DNA from: Flavisolibacter nicotianae
Lineage (GTDB): Bacteria > Bacteroidota > Bacteroidia > Chitinophagales > Chitinophagaceae
Length of the DNA stretch: 64,000 bases
Direction of reading: 5' to 3'
Assembly: GCF_003628535.1 (NCBI RefSeq)
Contig: NZ_RBCI01000014.1
Span: 186,001 to 250,000, forward strand
Part shown: piece by piece, positions 34,778-43,426 of the stretch
Layout: each line of letters opens with the position of its first letter
Position numbering within the stretch: the stretch's first letter is position 1
Notes under the pieces: generated by a model
What the model saw: only the letters and a program-made list of their open reading frames with translations
Databases searched by the model: none
Told to the model about the DNA's origin: nothing
Made by a program: the position numbers and the translations under genes

Positions 34778-35116
34778 CTTGCCTGGCAAGGGATTGAACA
34801 CCCAATTTAGTGCTGCTCTCCTATCCAACTCGGCACCAATGGCAAAATCGAGAGCTTCGACCTACGATCTGTCGTAGGTGTCATTTCGGGATGATGATGA
34901 AAACAAAAGAATTCTTGAAAACGAAAGCTGTTTATGTTTGAAAGAGTTCTCAAAACGACCCAAAACGACGCAAAACGAGGGTAGTTCACCCTGGCGTCAC
35001 CTTTTTCTTTTTTGCAAGTGTAATAAGCTGATAAATAACCACTTACCCGAAATGATTCGAGTCCCTCAGGAGCCACAGAGTAAGTTTCAAAATCAGTCAA
35101 TCCCTTGCAGGGCAAG
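34778..35116 (+). repeat. Dispersed repeat, copy D (full length, 339 bp)
   Basis: Its ends are imperfect inverted repeats: CTTGCCTGGCAAGGGATTGA at 34778-34797 and the complement of 35097-35116 agree in 18 of 20 bases. Inside are GGCAAAATCGAGAG with hairpin CCTACGA-tctg-TCGTAGG (34861-34878) and an AAAACGAC-rich stretch. A tRNA 3'-end-like TTCGAGTCCCTCAGGAGCC follows from 35056. No coding capacity is seen. It behaves like a non-autonomous mobile element, and its right end touches an IS3 fragment directly. Confidence 0.75.
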
Positions 35117-35369
35117 AGAAAACGGAATTACAATTCAATATATCCAACCAGGAAAATCGATGCAAAACGGATACATTGAACGTTTAAACAGAGTGTATCG
35201 AGAAGCAGTTGTTGATGTCTATCTGTACTTTGATCTGTACCAGGTGAAACAACTAACGGCCGAGTGGATGGACGAACACAACTGCAGAGGGCCCCATGAA
35301 GCACTAAATAACCATACCCCTGAAGAATGGAAAAACAAGGTAGTTAATAATGAAACTACTCTGACCTAA
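35117..35369 (+). pseudogene. IS3-family transposase (OrfB) C-terminal fragment
   Basis: The frame reads ENGITIQYIQPGKSMQNGYI, then ERLNRVYREAVVDVYLYFDL and EWMDEHNCRGPHEALNNHTP. This is the end of the rve integrase core of IS150-like IS3 transposases, including the final catalytic glutamate in NGYIERLNR. The two catalytic aspartates and OrfA are missing. The fragment begins exactly at the right end of repeat copy D, so the repeat or a deletion at it removed the rest. Confidence 0.78.
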
Positions 35370-35472
35370 AACTGTCTGTGAAAAGGGGTACTTACACAGC
35401 TTTAGGAAGTATAGCACCAGTTGGTACAGGGAGTAGGTTTGAACGGTAACCGCTTCCTTTGGGGGTTGCATT

Positions 35473-35928
35473 TCACTGTAAACTTGGAGTCCAGGTGTGT
35501 TTTTCATCTTGTACATATTTGGCCCAGCTGTAAAGTGCATCGTAGATCTTTAGCCCTATCGCCAGTTGCTGGTGGTCATCAGTGTAATTGTGGGAAAGGC
35601 CAGCGGAGATGGCCCATAAACCCGCCGCTTGCGGGGCCAGGTCAAAGCGGTCTGTGTCAGCACCCCGCACGATGGTAGCCAGTTGATGGAGTGCAGGATC
35701 GGACAACTGGTGTCTTTTAACAATGTAGTCGAAGGTGCATTGCTCCCCATAGTGGGAGTATTCCGCACCTGGGATGTCGTAGGGGATCGCCCCCCGTTTC
35801 TCCGCTTCAGAAAACACCTTGTCTTTCGGCACATAGATAAATTCCGCGTCAGGATCGACAAAGCGTTTGATGAGCCACGGACAAGCGATCCGATCAATCT
35901 TGGGGCGTTCGCGGGTGATCCATTTCAT
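35473..35928 (-). CDS. ChrB-domain protein (chromate resistance-associated), stand-alone
   Basis: This 151-residue soluble protein is the C-terminal domain of ChrB by its opening MKWITRERPKIDRIACPWLI and by FDYIVKRHQLSDPALHQLAT, VRGADTDRFDLAPQAAGLWA and ISAGLSHNYTDDHQQL. Conserved cysteine, histidine and aspartate residues suggest metal or redox chemistry. In proteobacteria ChrB regulates or supports chromate export by ChrA, but no ChrA is present here. It is the last gene of a five-gene minus-strand run and a paralogue of the AraC-fused protein at 36606 (same opening motif). Its actual function in this organism is unknown. Confidence 0.85.
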   Translation of the reverse strand: MKWITRERPKIDRIACPWLIKRFVDPDAEFIYVPKDKVFSEAEKRGAIPYDIPGAEYSHYGEQCTFDYIVKRHQLSDPALHQLATIVRGADTDRFDLAPQAAGLWAISAGLSHNYTDDHQQLAIGLKIYDALYSWAKYVQDEKHTWTPSLQ

Positions 35929-35958
35929 ATCAAAACAATTTGGTTGTTTCAGGATAAA

Positions 35959-36543
35959 TCAAAAAGCAATTCCGAATTGGATGCCCACAGTTGCCGACGT
36001 GGGCTGGTTGTTGCCAAAACGCACGGGCAGCGGAACGGCCACGAAGTAGCTGGTGTTTGTGTTCTTCACGATCACCTTGTTCAATACAGGTGTAAAGCCA
36101 TACCGCCCTGCTGTTTCAAATGCGGCCCGTCCAGCAAACGTCAACCCGTGTCCCAAGGCCCACAAAACACCAGGGTGGATCAACAGATTATTGGTTTTGC
36201 TGGCGTTGTTTTCTGCTTTTACAAAGGGAACGATCTCCAGTGAAAAACCAACCTTGGGACTTTTCCAGATGTTGATCCCCAGCGGCATTCCCACCGTGTA
36301 GGAGTGCTCGAAGTTCTTGGTGGTACCCGTTTCGGAGAAGGTAACCAGCGGGTGCACGATCCCAACATAGCCAACAATTCTGGGGAACACGGGTGCTGGG
36401 GATTGGGCCTGTGCGTTAAGGGACGGGCACGCAAAAACCGATGCCGCCATCGGGAAAAGCAGGAGCTTTACACGGGTTCTGATGATGTTCGGTAATGTAG
36501 CGATGCCAAGGGTGTAAGATCCTCTGTGTTTCAGTATAATCAT
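35959..36543 (-). CDS. Putative outer-membrane beta-barrel protein
   Basis: The exported protein of about 194 residues has a signal region ending SLNAQAQS. The rest consists of short amphipathic strands (IVGYVGIVHPLVTF, HSYTVGMPLGINIW, KVGFSLEIVPFVKA, YFVAVPLPVRFG) and ends TVGIQFGIAF. A terminal phenylalanine after alternating hydrophobic residues is typical of outer-membrane barrels. The start at 36543 (MIILKHRG) is preferred over 36570, but neither gives a classical short leader. It lies between the two ChrB-domain genes, 30 bp from the stand-alone one. Confidence 0.65.
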   Translation of the reverse strand: MIILKHRGSYTLGIATLPNIIRTRVKLLLFPMAASVFACPSLNAQAQSPAPVFPRIVGYVGIVHPLVTFSETGTTKNFEHSYTVGMPLGINIWKSPKVGFSLEIVPFVKAENNASKTNNLLIHPGVLWALGHGLTFAGRAAFETAGRYGFTPVLNKVIVKNTNTSYFVAVPLPVRFGNNQPTSATVGIQFGIAF

Positions 36544-36605
36544 TTTGTCTGGTCTGTTATTTGACCGCAATCTACCTGGAACATGCTGCTGAGAATAGAA
36601 CAGGA

Positions 36606-37460
36606 TTAACCATTTGTACCACCTTTACCTTTTTGCAACGTTTTTCGGTAGGCGGACGGGCTTTCCCCTTGCTGTTGCTTAAAGGTTCGGGTAAAATGGC
36701 TTTGGTCGGAAAAGCCCGTGAGATAGGCGATCTCGGTCAGGGAATACGTGGTGGTTTGCAGAAGCTCCAGGGCCTTTTCAATGCGGCGCTTACGGATGTA
36801 TTCTCCGAATGATAAGTTGTCAAAGTATTTGGAAAACTCCCGCGAGAGGTAAGCGGGGTGAATGTCGAGGTCTTTGGAGATCTCTTTTAAAGTCAGGTTG
36901 GTGTCGATCTGATCCTGGATCATGTCTTTGAGTTCTTTGGCCCAGGCGGGGATCTTTTTACCTTTTGATTTCTGCTGTAGGAACTGGTGGAACACATCCA
37001 GCAGCAAGTGTTCAACGGGGTTCTGCGTGTGCCGTTCCTTTTGCAGATGCTTAGCCCAACTGTACAGGGCATCATAAAGCATCATGCCTTTTTGAAGCAA
37101 TTCCTGATCGTTGGGTGTGTTGTGCGAAAGCCCCGCTGAAATGGCCCATAACCCAGCTACTTGCGGGGCCAGATCATGTCTGTCGGTATCGGCACCACGG
37201 ACAATGACCGCGAGGGTGTGCACGGCAGGATCGGTGATCTTGTATTTTTCAATGAAGTAGTCGAAGGTGCACAGGTCTTTGTAGTGGGTGAACTCCACAT
37301 CAGGTACATCGAAGGGCACGGCTCCCCACTCTTCGGCTTTGGCTTTCACCTGATCGTGCGGAACGTAGATGATTTCCGCCTCCTTATCAATGAACCGTAG
37401 GATCAGCCAGGGACAAGCGATGCGGTCAATTTTGGGGCGCTCTCTGGTGATCCACTTCAT
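36606..37460 (-). CDS. ChrB-domain protein fused to AraC-type DNA-binding domain
   Basis: Residues 1-145 are a complete ChrB domain (MKWITRERPKIDRIACPWLI, VRGADTDRHDLAPQVAGLWA). A linker rich in Lys and Gln leads to an AraC/XylS helix-turn-helix pair at about 180-280: LTLKEISKDLDIHPAYLSRE, FSKYFDNLSFGEYIRKRRIE, and the second helix unit SLTEIAYLTGFSDQSHFTRT with FKQQQGESPSAYRK. The whole reads as one open frame, so the fusion is real in this sequence. It is most simply a one-component regulator whose sensor is the ChrB domain. It starts 3 bp from the propeller lipoprotein stop. Confidence 0.88.
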   Translation of the reverse strand: MKWITRERPKIDRIACPWLILRFIDKEAEIIYVPHDQVKAKAEEWGAVPFDVPDVEFTHYKDLCTFDYFIEKYKITDPAVHTLAVIVRGADTDRHDLAPQVAGLWAISAGLSHNTPNDQELLQKGMMLYDALYSWAKHLQKERHTQNPVEHLLLDVFHQFLQQKSKGKKIPAWAKELKDMIQDQIDTNLTLKEISKDLDIHPAYLSREFSKYFDNLSFGEYIRKRRIEKALELLQTTTYSLTEIAYLTGFSDQSHFTRTFKQQQGESPSAYRKTLQKGKGGTNG

Positions 37461-37463
37461 GTT

Positions 37464-38465
37464 CTATTTTGTTTGATACACTAAAAGCTCGGTCTCTTTA
37501 CCCGATGCAGCCCGTACACCGACAACATAGAGGTGTAGCATGGGAATGAGTAAAGAGGTTCTGGCACCACTTCGGGTGGCAACATTCGCAATTTTGATGA
37601 ACTTGTGTCCTTCTTCCTGAAAGATGTTAACGGTACCGTTCCCGCCGCTGATGTAAACACGGTGGCTCTGGGGATCGTAATACAGGTCATCTGTGTCACC
37701 AACGATGTCCACGGTACCCATAGGGTTCCCGCTTTGCGTGTTAATGATCTCCATCTTTGCTGGCCTACGGTAACCGACAAAGATGCGGTGGCCGCTGGTG
37801 TCACTGGCCATCGGGAAGTTGGATGATAAATCGTTGTTGCTCCACCGTTTCACCAGCTTCATGGCTTTGAGATCTACTACACCAACGCTGTGATCATCTG
37901 GAAGGTTCACATAAAGAGAATGTAGCGCCTTGTCCAGTTGAAAACCTTCTGGGTGTGCAGGAAGTTTGATGTCTGCCACTTGCTGGTGGGAGTCGGCGTC
38001 AATGACTGCAATACCTCCCGCTCCGTACCCAACGTAGATCTTCCGTTCCAGGCTATCGTAACGAACATCGTCTGCGTCGGACGATAGCTTGACGGTTGCT
38101 TTCTTTTCAAATGTTCGGGCATCGTAGAAGTAACAGGCACCGCTGCCACCGTTGGCAACAAAAATTTCCTGATGCTGCGGAATGTACCCGACACCCTGGG
38201 GTTCGTCAAGGCCCGTGATGGAATGGAGTGCCTTCCCTGATGGCAAGTGGATTACCTCCAGCGTATTGTTGCCCAATGCGGCCATGTATACCACCTGGTC
38301 TTTCAGGTTCACGTCCATGTGGTCCAGGCGTCCTTTTACATCGGGGAGAGACACTTCTTTGAGCAATTGTAGGTGTTCCGTTCCCATGACAGGCTGGCTC
38401 TGGCAACTGGAGAACAAACAGCATGTAACCAGCACCAGGAAGCTGTATTTGTAGTGTTGCCGCAT
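37464..38465 (-). CDS. YncE-like beta-propeller lipoprotein
   Basis: The 333-residue protein carries a lipoprotein signal with lipobox LFSSC. Seven or so repeats of about 42 residues follow, such as VVYMAALGNNTLEVIHLPSG, EIFVANGGSGACYFYDARTF, KIYVGYGAGGIAVIDADSHQ and RVYISGGNGTVNIFQEEG. These match YncE/cytochrome-D1-type propellers, which usually bind partners or nucleic acids or metal ligands and are not enzymes. It sits 1 bp from the DUF1259 gene and 3 bp from the ChrB-AraC gene, so it belongs to the same operon and probably works at the periplasmic face. Confidence 0.8.
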   Translation of the reverse strand: MRQHYKYSFLVLVTCCLFSSCQSQPVMGTEHLQLLKEVSLPDVKGRLDHMDVNLKDQVVYMAALGNNTLEVIHLPSGKALHSITGLDEPQGVGYIPQHQEIFVANGGSGACYFYDARTFEKKATVKLSSDADDVRYDSLERKIYVGYGAGGIAVIDADSHQQVADIKLPAHPEGFQLDKALHSLYVNLPDDHSVGVVDLKAMKLVKRWSNNDLSSNFPMASDTSGHRIFVGYRRPAKMEIINTQSGNPMGTVDIVGDTDDLYYDPQSHRVYISGGNGTVNIFQEEGHKFIKIANVATRSGARTSLLIPMLHLYVVGVRAASGKETELLVYQTK

Positions 38466-38466
38466 C

Positions 38467-39447
38467 TCAATGATTGTTCATTTGCATATTGTGAGTTCCC
38501 GTGGACGGTTTGTTTTTGCCTGTCTGGTCCAGTGCCGCTTTGAGACCTTTGGCCAGTGTTTCCGCACTACCGACACCCCAATAATGTAGAAAGAAGATCC
38601 TGGGTTGTTCGTGCACCATGTGGTTGTGCACGGCCACCACTTCAATCCCATTTTCCACCAGTGCTTTGATCACACCAGCCACTTCATCCTCCAGCATGGT
38701 GAAGTCTCCCGCCACCGCTGCATGATCGGGTGTGCCTTGGAAGGCCGCCCAGGTATTGAAGCCCAGAAAGGTGGTTACGGGTGCGCCGTGTTCGGTGAGT
38801 TTAACGTCGGGGCGTCCGATGGTGTATTTGTACACCCCTTTGCTCATATCAGCTTTGTAACCGAGGATCTCGTCCAGCCGTTTTGTGTCGAGGGTGTTTT
38901 CTACCGTTCCATTCGATGCGGTACCTTTTGACGGATCGCCTCCACGGACTTCCTTTATTTTGTCCAGAACAGCTTTGGCTTTTTGCGCCATTTGTTCTGT
39001 TGGCCCTGAGCCGCCGATGTGCATATACATGACGTTGGGATGGTTACGGACAAAATGGTTGTGGATAGCGGTAATGGTAAGGCCCTGACGGATGACTTCC
39101 TGTTGCACGGGTTTTAGATCCGTTTCTGAAAGTACCAGGTCTCCCATCACCATTGCACCCGCTGAAACAGGTGTGAAGGCCACCCAGGTTCCAAGGCCCA
39201 TCGCTGGGATGATTTTAAAGCTATCTACTTCAATGTTCAAATCGTTTTGGGGAACGATGATCTTGTACGCACCGTTGTTTGCGGTGCCCTTCAAATCCAT
39301 TACACGGGTAATAACTGCTGTATCAAGGACCCTTCCAATTGGTCCAGCTTTATGGTTTTGCTGTGCCTTAGCGGCTAGAGAGGTGATCAGAACAACCGCC
39401 AGCGGCAATATGACAAATGGATTAGTGAAGCGATGTATAAACTTCAT
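38467..39447 (-). CDS. DUF1259 (LppY/LpqO-like) exported protein, tandem domains
   Basis: Read from the ATG at 39447 (MKFIHRFTNPFVILP), it has a signal peptide ending AKAQQ and about 310 mature residues. Two related halves each contain a gating sequence: GLGTWVAFTPVSAGAMVMGD, then ITAIHNHFVRNHPNVMYMHI in the first, and GFNTWAAFQGTPDHAAVAGD, then VVAVHNHMVHEQPRIFFLHY in the second. The conserved HNH.....P....H pattern suggests metal binding. The family has no established function but often lies near chromate- or metal-related genes. It is the first gene of the five-gene run. Confidence 0.85.
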   Translation of the reverse strand: MKFIHRFTNPFVILPLAVVLITSLAAKAQQNHKAGPIGRVLDTAVITRVMDLKGTANNGAYKIIVPQNDLNIEVDSFKIIPAMGLGTWVAFTPVSAGAMVMGDLVLSETDLKPVQQEVIRQGLTITAIHNHFVRNHPNVMYMHIGGSGPTEQMAQKAKAVLDKIKEVRGGDPSKGTASNGTVENTLDTKRLDEILGYKADMSKGVYKYTIGRPDVKLTEHGAPVTTFLGFNTWAAFQGTPDHAAVAGDFTMLEDEVAGVIKALVENGIEVVAVHNHMVHEQPRIFFLHYWGVGSAETLAKGLKAALDQTGKNKPSTGTHNMQMNNH

Positions 39448-39734
39448 TATACAAGTGTTTGCTTTCAAATTTAAGATAGTTGTGCTCATTCACTATCCAA
39501 AAGTCATCGATGCACTGGTGGAAACAGATGGGATCATGACCGAGCTTGACCAGCTGAATAAGTCCTTACCCCAGCGCAAGGATCGTGTTTTGAAACTATC
39601 CACCGCACCGACTTTCGGTGGAAGAAAAACATCTCTGTTGTGGCCACGCTTTTTTTGAAAATGACCCCGCGCCAGTAGTGGGTTTCAGGCCACAAAAAGA
39701 ACAGGGTTTTTCGACCACACTAGAACCACCACAC

Positions 39735-40184
39735 ATGAAAGTCGCCATCTATATCAGGGTATCAACAACAGGAAAAGGTCAGGACGCAGACAACCAGCGG
39801 GAGGTCCTTAGGGAGTACTGCCAACGTATGGGTTACCAGATCCACGATGAATACAGGGATGAAGTGTCGGGCGGCACCGCGGAGCGGCCAGCGTTCAAGC
39901 GTTTGTTTGAGGACGCTGCGAAGCGGTGGTTCGATCTGGCGCTGTTCTGGTCCTTGGATCGGTGGAGCCGTGAAGGTACCAGGGCCACCATCCGATACAT
40001 GGAACAACTGGAGAGCTACGGGATCAACTATAGAAGTTATACGGAACAGTACATCGAGTCGTCTGGGAGCTTCAAAGATGTCATCCTTGCGCTTTTGAGC
40101 ACGTTGGCACGTCTGGAGAAAATCAGGCTCTTTGAGCGTGTAGGGGCTGGGCTTGCCAGGAGCAAAAAGTGTACGCGTAGATGA
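39735..40184 (+). pseudogene. Serine resolvase/invertase, truncated after the catalytic domain
   Basis: From the ATG at 39735 the protein reads MKVAIYIRVSTTGKGQDADN with nucleophile serine in IRVST, followed by SGGTAERPAFKRLFED and the active-site arginines in FWSLDRWSREGT. The dimer helix ends RLEKIRLFERVGAGLARSKK, then CTRR and stop. Resolvases of this type normally continue with a helix-turn-helix (about 40 more residues), which is absent. It therefore probably cannot bind its site. An in-frame extension upstream is unrelated. Confidence 0.72.
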
Positions 40185-41510
40185 AATTTCGCCGGCGCAT
40201 ACACTTCCACTAAAGTATTCCTCTTTCAAAATTTGTCAAATGGGTGCATTTATTTGCTGATCGATCATCGTAGACCGTTTGTTTCGTCAAGAGTGTGTTA
40301 TGGAGTACCCAAGCGACCTCTCCCCGCTTTTCAACCGCACTTACCTGGCAAATTCAAGCACTACACGATCTGTCAAACGTTACTAAAGTTCGTGGCCCTA
40401 TTGATCATTTCAATTTGCTTCGACAGAAAGCTAATTATTTCGGAACCTGTTCCCAAAACGGACCAACGACGCAAAACATGGGGGCCTGAGGTTCAATATT
40501 ACCGGTGAAATCGCTAATGGGACTCGAAACGGGCAGAGAGGAACGAGTATTGGTTTCGGTGCAAGTTTCGTTTCTTCACCGCTGCACTGAAGGAAGTCCA
40601 CTTGATTTTGTTCGCAAAAGAGTGAAGACAATTGGAAAGCTGAAGCTGCACTCAAACAATGGATTAATTAAAGCAGAGATGAATCAGATGGGAGGTTTCC
40701 GGAGTTTGAACAGGAGCTGCCCCATATTCATCACGTGCCAAACAAAGTTCGGACTCGGAAAAGCGGGCAATCAGGATGCGCTGCTTGCATAGCAAGAGAA
40801 AGTCAGGGAGTTTTGCCGCCTTTAAAAAACGGCAGGTTTCTTCAATGGAAGAAAAGTACAGCGAACGTGGAATCACGGAGTAAATAGGTTAAAGTTAAAT
40901 ATGATCGTTGCAACGGTAAACAGCCCATTTGCCTGATGGTGCTGAATCTGCTGGCAACGAAACAAATCTATGGCGCCGCTGAAAGGTGGAGAATAGCATG
41001 TTTATGTGATTTCTTTGAAAAACAAAGACGCCCCTGTAAAGACAGAGGCCGCACCAAACGGATCTGTTTATCGGTTAAGGAACAGCCAAGTCGTTGCTAT
41101 TTTTCGCCTTTTTAAACCTTATTGCCCAAAGGGCTTCTGCCCGATGCAGGAGGTATTTTAATCGATAGCGGAAGCGGTGAAGATTCATCTGAAAGAGCTT
41201 TTGCGTTCATAGAAACGGATTTGGTTAATAAGTTAAACCCTGTCAACGACAGTCCGTATTTCCACAGGCAACGCTATCTCCGATAAGACTTACAAACACG
41301 ATCGACAACATGACTGATCTTGGCTATATCCGAATCGGCATCTAACCACTGGTGACCGGAAATGTCTTGGCTTCAGCTGCATGGACCGAATAGTTGTCAT
41401 CATTCCAGTCATGGCTATTCGTTTCCGGAGTGCACGTAAAATTGGTACAATTTTCCGGTAGGCTTTGTCTGGGAATGGTAGTTGATTTAGAAACGCCAAA
41501 AACCTTACGA
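40185..41510. other. 1.3-kb spacer without recognised gene
   Basis: Between the truncated resolvase and the response regulator no open frame has family motifs. A diverged copy of the dispersed repeat occupies about 40290-40500. A 95-codon frame at 40505-40792 and a 70-codon frame on the other strand overlap each other and look like chance. Nothing else is supported. Confidence 0.5.
40290..40500 (+). repeat. Dispersed repeat, copy E (diverged)
   Basis: Matching segments are CTCTCCCCGCTT, GGCAAATTCAAGCACTACAC, GATCTGTCAAACG and, further on, CCCAAAACGGACCAACGACG with CAAAACATGGGGGCCTGA. They occur in the same order as in copy D (CTCTCCTATCC; GGCAAAATCGAGAG; CAAAACGACCCAAAACGACG). The hairpin has lost its symmetry. 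It is a weak but ordered match. Confidence 0.45.
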
Positions 41511-42062
41511 ATGCCAACAAAAATAAAGGTGCTCCTTGTTGAAGACAATGCAGACGAACGTTTGTTCATGAAGGAAGGATTTGTTCAAAGTGGTCTCTAT
41601 GAGGTCATCGGTGAAGCTGAAAACGGGAACGATCTGCTGGAACTCCTCAATTCATCCAACACTTATCTACCCGATGTCATCCTCTCTGATTTGAATATGC
41701 CTGGCAGAAATGGTTATGAAGTAATCCTGGATATAAAGACCAACCGTGCGTTCGCTCAGATTCCGGTCATCATCCTTACCACAGCTCCTTTAAAACCCTA
41801 TGCGAAACGCTGCAAAGAACTGGGCGCTTGCGCCTATTACACAAAGCCCGATACGTTTCTGGAATACAAAGAATTTGCGGAAAAAATTTATGAAGATGTG
41901 AACGCTTGCATCAGTAAAACAAACCTTGAATATAGCAGTGTAAAGCAAGCAAGGGAAAACTTTGTTCAAAATCTTGGATTGCTGACGAGGCTGATTTTTC
42001 GCTCCCTTCAAGGTGATACCAGGTGGCAAATAACAGATTATTTGGCTCGGCAGGCAAACTGA
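41511..42062 (+). CDS. Single-domain response regulator with C-terminal extension
   Basis: The protein has 183 residues from the ATG at 41511. The receiver has VLLVEDNADERLF, phosphorylation site D60 in VILSDLNMPGRNGYE, T in IILTTAP and K in AYYTKPDTF. This pattern is common in Rcp1-like stand-alone regulators. The last 50 residues are helical and contain SVKQARENFVQNLGLLTRLI, with no recognised DNA-binding domain. No kinase neighbours it, so it probably receives phosphate from an unlinked hybrid kinase. Confidence 0.85.
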   Translation: MPTKIKVLLVEDNADERLFMKEGFVQSGLYEVIGEAENGNDLLELLNSSNTYLPDVILSDLNMPGRNGYEVILDIKTNRAFAQIPVIILTTAPLKPYAKRCKELGACAYYTKPDTFLEYKEFAEKIYEDVNACISKTNLEYSSVKQARENFVQNLGLLTRLIFRSLQGDTRWQITDYLARQAN

Positions 42063-42286
42063 TTTTTGCTAAAGTGCTGTAGGTATTCAAATAAAAAGCT
42101 GGTAAAAAAGTTACAAACTCCGATAAACAGTTTTACCAACAATTCAATGATTACACCCTGTAAACATTGAATTATGCCGGTATTCTCCCGTACATTTTGT
42201 CGAAATCAGTATCACCATCCTTCCTTTCGTTTAACTTTTTGTCTTGTATAGCATCCTTGTTAGGTAGAGAAAGTGCTATGCCAAAA

Positions 42287-42986
42287 TCAATTATCGCTAT
42301 CGTTATTCCCTCTAAGGAAACCGAACGCCTTTTTCCTGCCCTCCAGCATGGAGACAAAGGAAAAGGCGCCAAACCGTTCCTCATTTACTTCACCGCCAGC
42401 AAGTTTGATCAGGCGAATCATCCGCTGTGATTCACCGTGCTCACCAAAGGGCAAAACCATCATGCCGCCTGTCTTTAACTGCCGAACCAATACTTGTGAA
42501 ATCTGGGGTGCGGCTGCGGTCAGGACAATTTTGTCAAAGGGTGCATAGCGGGGCAAACCCTCATAGCCATCGCCATAAAAGAACTGGAGAATGGGATAAC
42601 GTTGCAAATACTCAAAATGCTGGCAGCGGTCAAAGAGCTTCTTTTGGCGTTCGATGGTAAATACATCCGCGCCCATCTCTGCCAGCAGGGCTGCCTGATA
42701 GGCACTTCCCGTACCAATCTCCAACACTTTGTCAAGCGGCTGCACTTGCTAGAGCGCTGTTTGGTCGGCGACCCTGTAAGGTTGCTAGATGGTTTGACCG
42801 TGGCCGATGGGAAATGCCTTGTCCATATAGGCCATGTCATCCTGCTGGCTGTGCATAAAGAAGTGATGGGGGACCATTGGCAACGGCGCCCAACACATTT
42901 GCATCATCGATGCGCTTTGCCCGGATTTCGTCCACCAGCCGTAGTCTGCGCTCCAGATGTTGTGGTGTGTCAATTGTCGGTCGCAT
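42287..42986 (-). pseudogene. pcm: Protein-L-isoaspartate O-methyltransferase, broken
   Basis: A start at 42986 reads MRPTIDTPQHLERRLRLVDE with IRAKRIDDANVLGAVANGPP before a stop. The homologous protein continues in another frame: DDMAYMDKAFPIGHGQTI, a TAG where SQPY is expected, QPYRVADQTAL, a second TAG, then the SAM-binding block QPLDKVLEIGTGSAYQAALL and the rest to 42287. One frameshift and two TAG codons thus split it. Pcm repairs isoaspartyl damage in aged proteins. It lies beside other stress genes, one of which (hsp20) is also broken. A sequencing error could explain the shift but not easily all three lesions. Confidence 0.8.
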
Positions 42987-43026
42987 AAGGGTTCATTTAA
43001 AAAATCAAGATGCGTTTCAAAAAGTA

Positions 43027-43058
43027 AAGATGGCCCTCCAAACCGGAAAGGCCATCTT
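43027..43058. terminator. Hairpin terminator downstream of the DUF892/membrane-protein pair
   Basis: AAGATGGCC and GGCCATCTT form a 9-bp stem with a 14-base loop. A/T-rich flanks are on both sides, so it may serve the minus-strand pair at 43194-43951 and protect against read-through from the other side. Confidence 0.68.
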
Positions 43059-43193
43059 CATTTCCCGTCACCGGCAGCAGCCGGCGCAGGTTGTACAGGT
43101 CCATTCTCCATCTCACCGAGGTGAGGCACCTGTAAAAAAACTCTATTCACATTTGTCTCTTTTGTAAGTCACAGACTTTGTGCCAGAATGAAT

Positions 43194-43418
43194 TTATTTT
43201 CTGCTTTTTCCACCCATGAGCAAAAGCACAATGCCCCCGGCAATGACAAGCCCACCCACTACCGGCGGCCAGGTGACTGTCTTGGTTTCTTTGGTAGAGA
43301 TGTCAATCGTGCCGGTATCCAGCACCTTTTTCTTTTGCTGAAAGCTGAACCCGCCGGTAACAATCATGGCAAAGCCGAAAAGTAGTAAGGCAATTCCAAT
43401 AATGGTGTTTCCTCTCAT
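43194..43418 (-). CDS. Small two-helix membrane protein
   Basis: This 74-residue inner-membrane protein has helix 1 GNTIIGIALLLFGFAMIVTG and helix 2 VVGGLVIAGGIVLLLMGG. They are separated by a polar loop with KKKVLDTGTIDISTKETKTV. The two-helix, glycine-rich arrangement occurs in small stress-linked membrane proteins (DUF3185-like), but I cannot fix the family. It follows the DUF892 gene by 8 bp and is likely cotranscribed. Confidence 0.72.
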   Translation of the reverse strand: MRGNTIIGIALLLFGFAMIVTGGFSFQQKKKVLDTGTIDISTKETKTVTWPPVVGGLVIAGGIVLLLMGGKSRK

Positions 43419-43426
43419 GGTTATGC

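Noticed and set aside
35473-39447. Classical chromate-resistance operon
   Set aside because: ChrB-domain proteins are present but no ChrA transporter is encoded, so chromate efflux cannot be claimed.
40505-40876. Small genes on either strand between resolvase and response regulator
   Set aside because: The two frames overlap in antisense, lack family motifs and have no neighbours that would support them.
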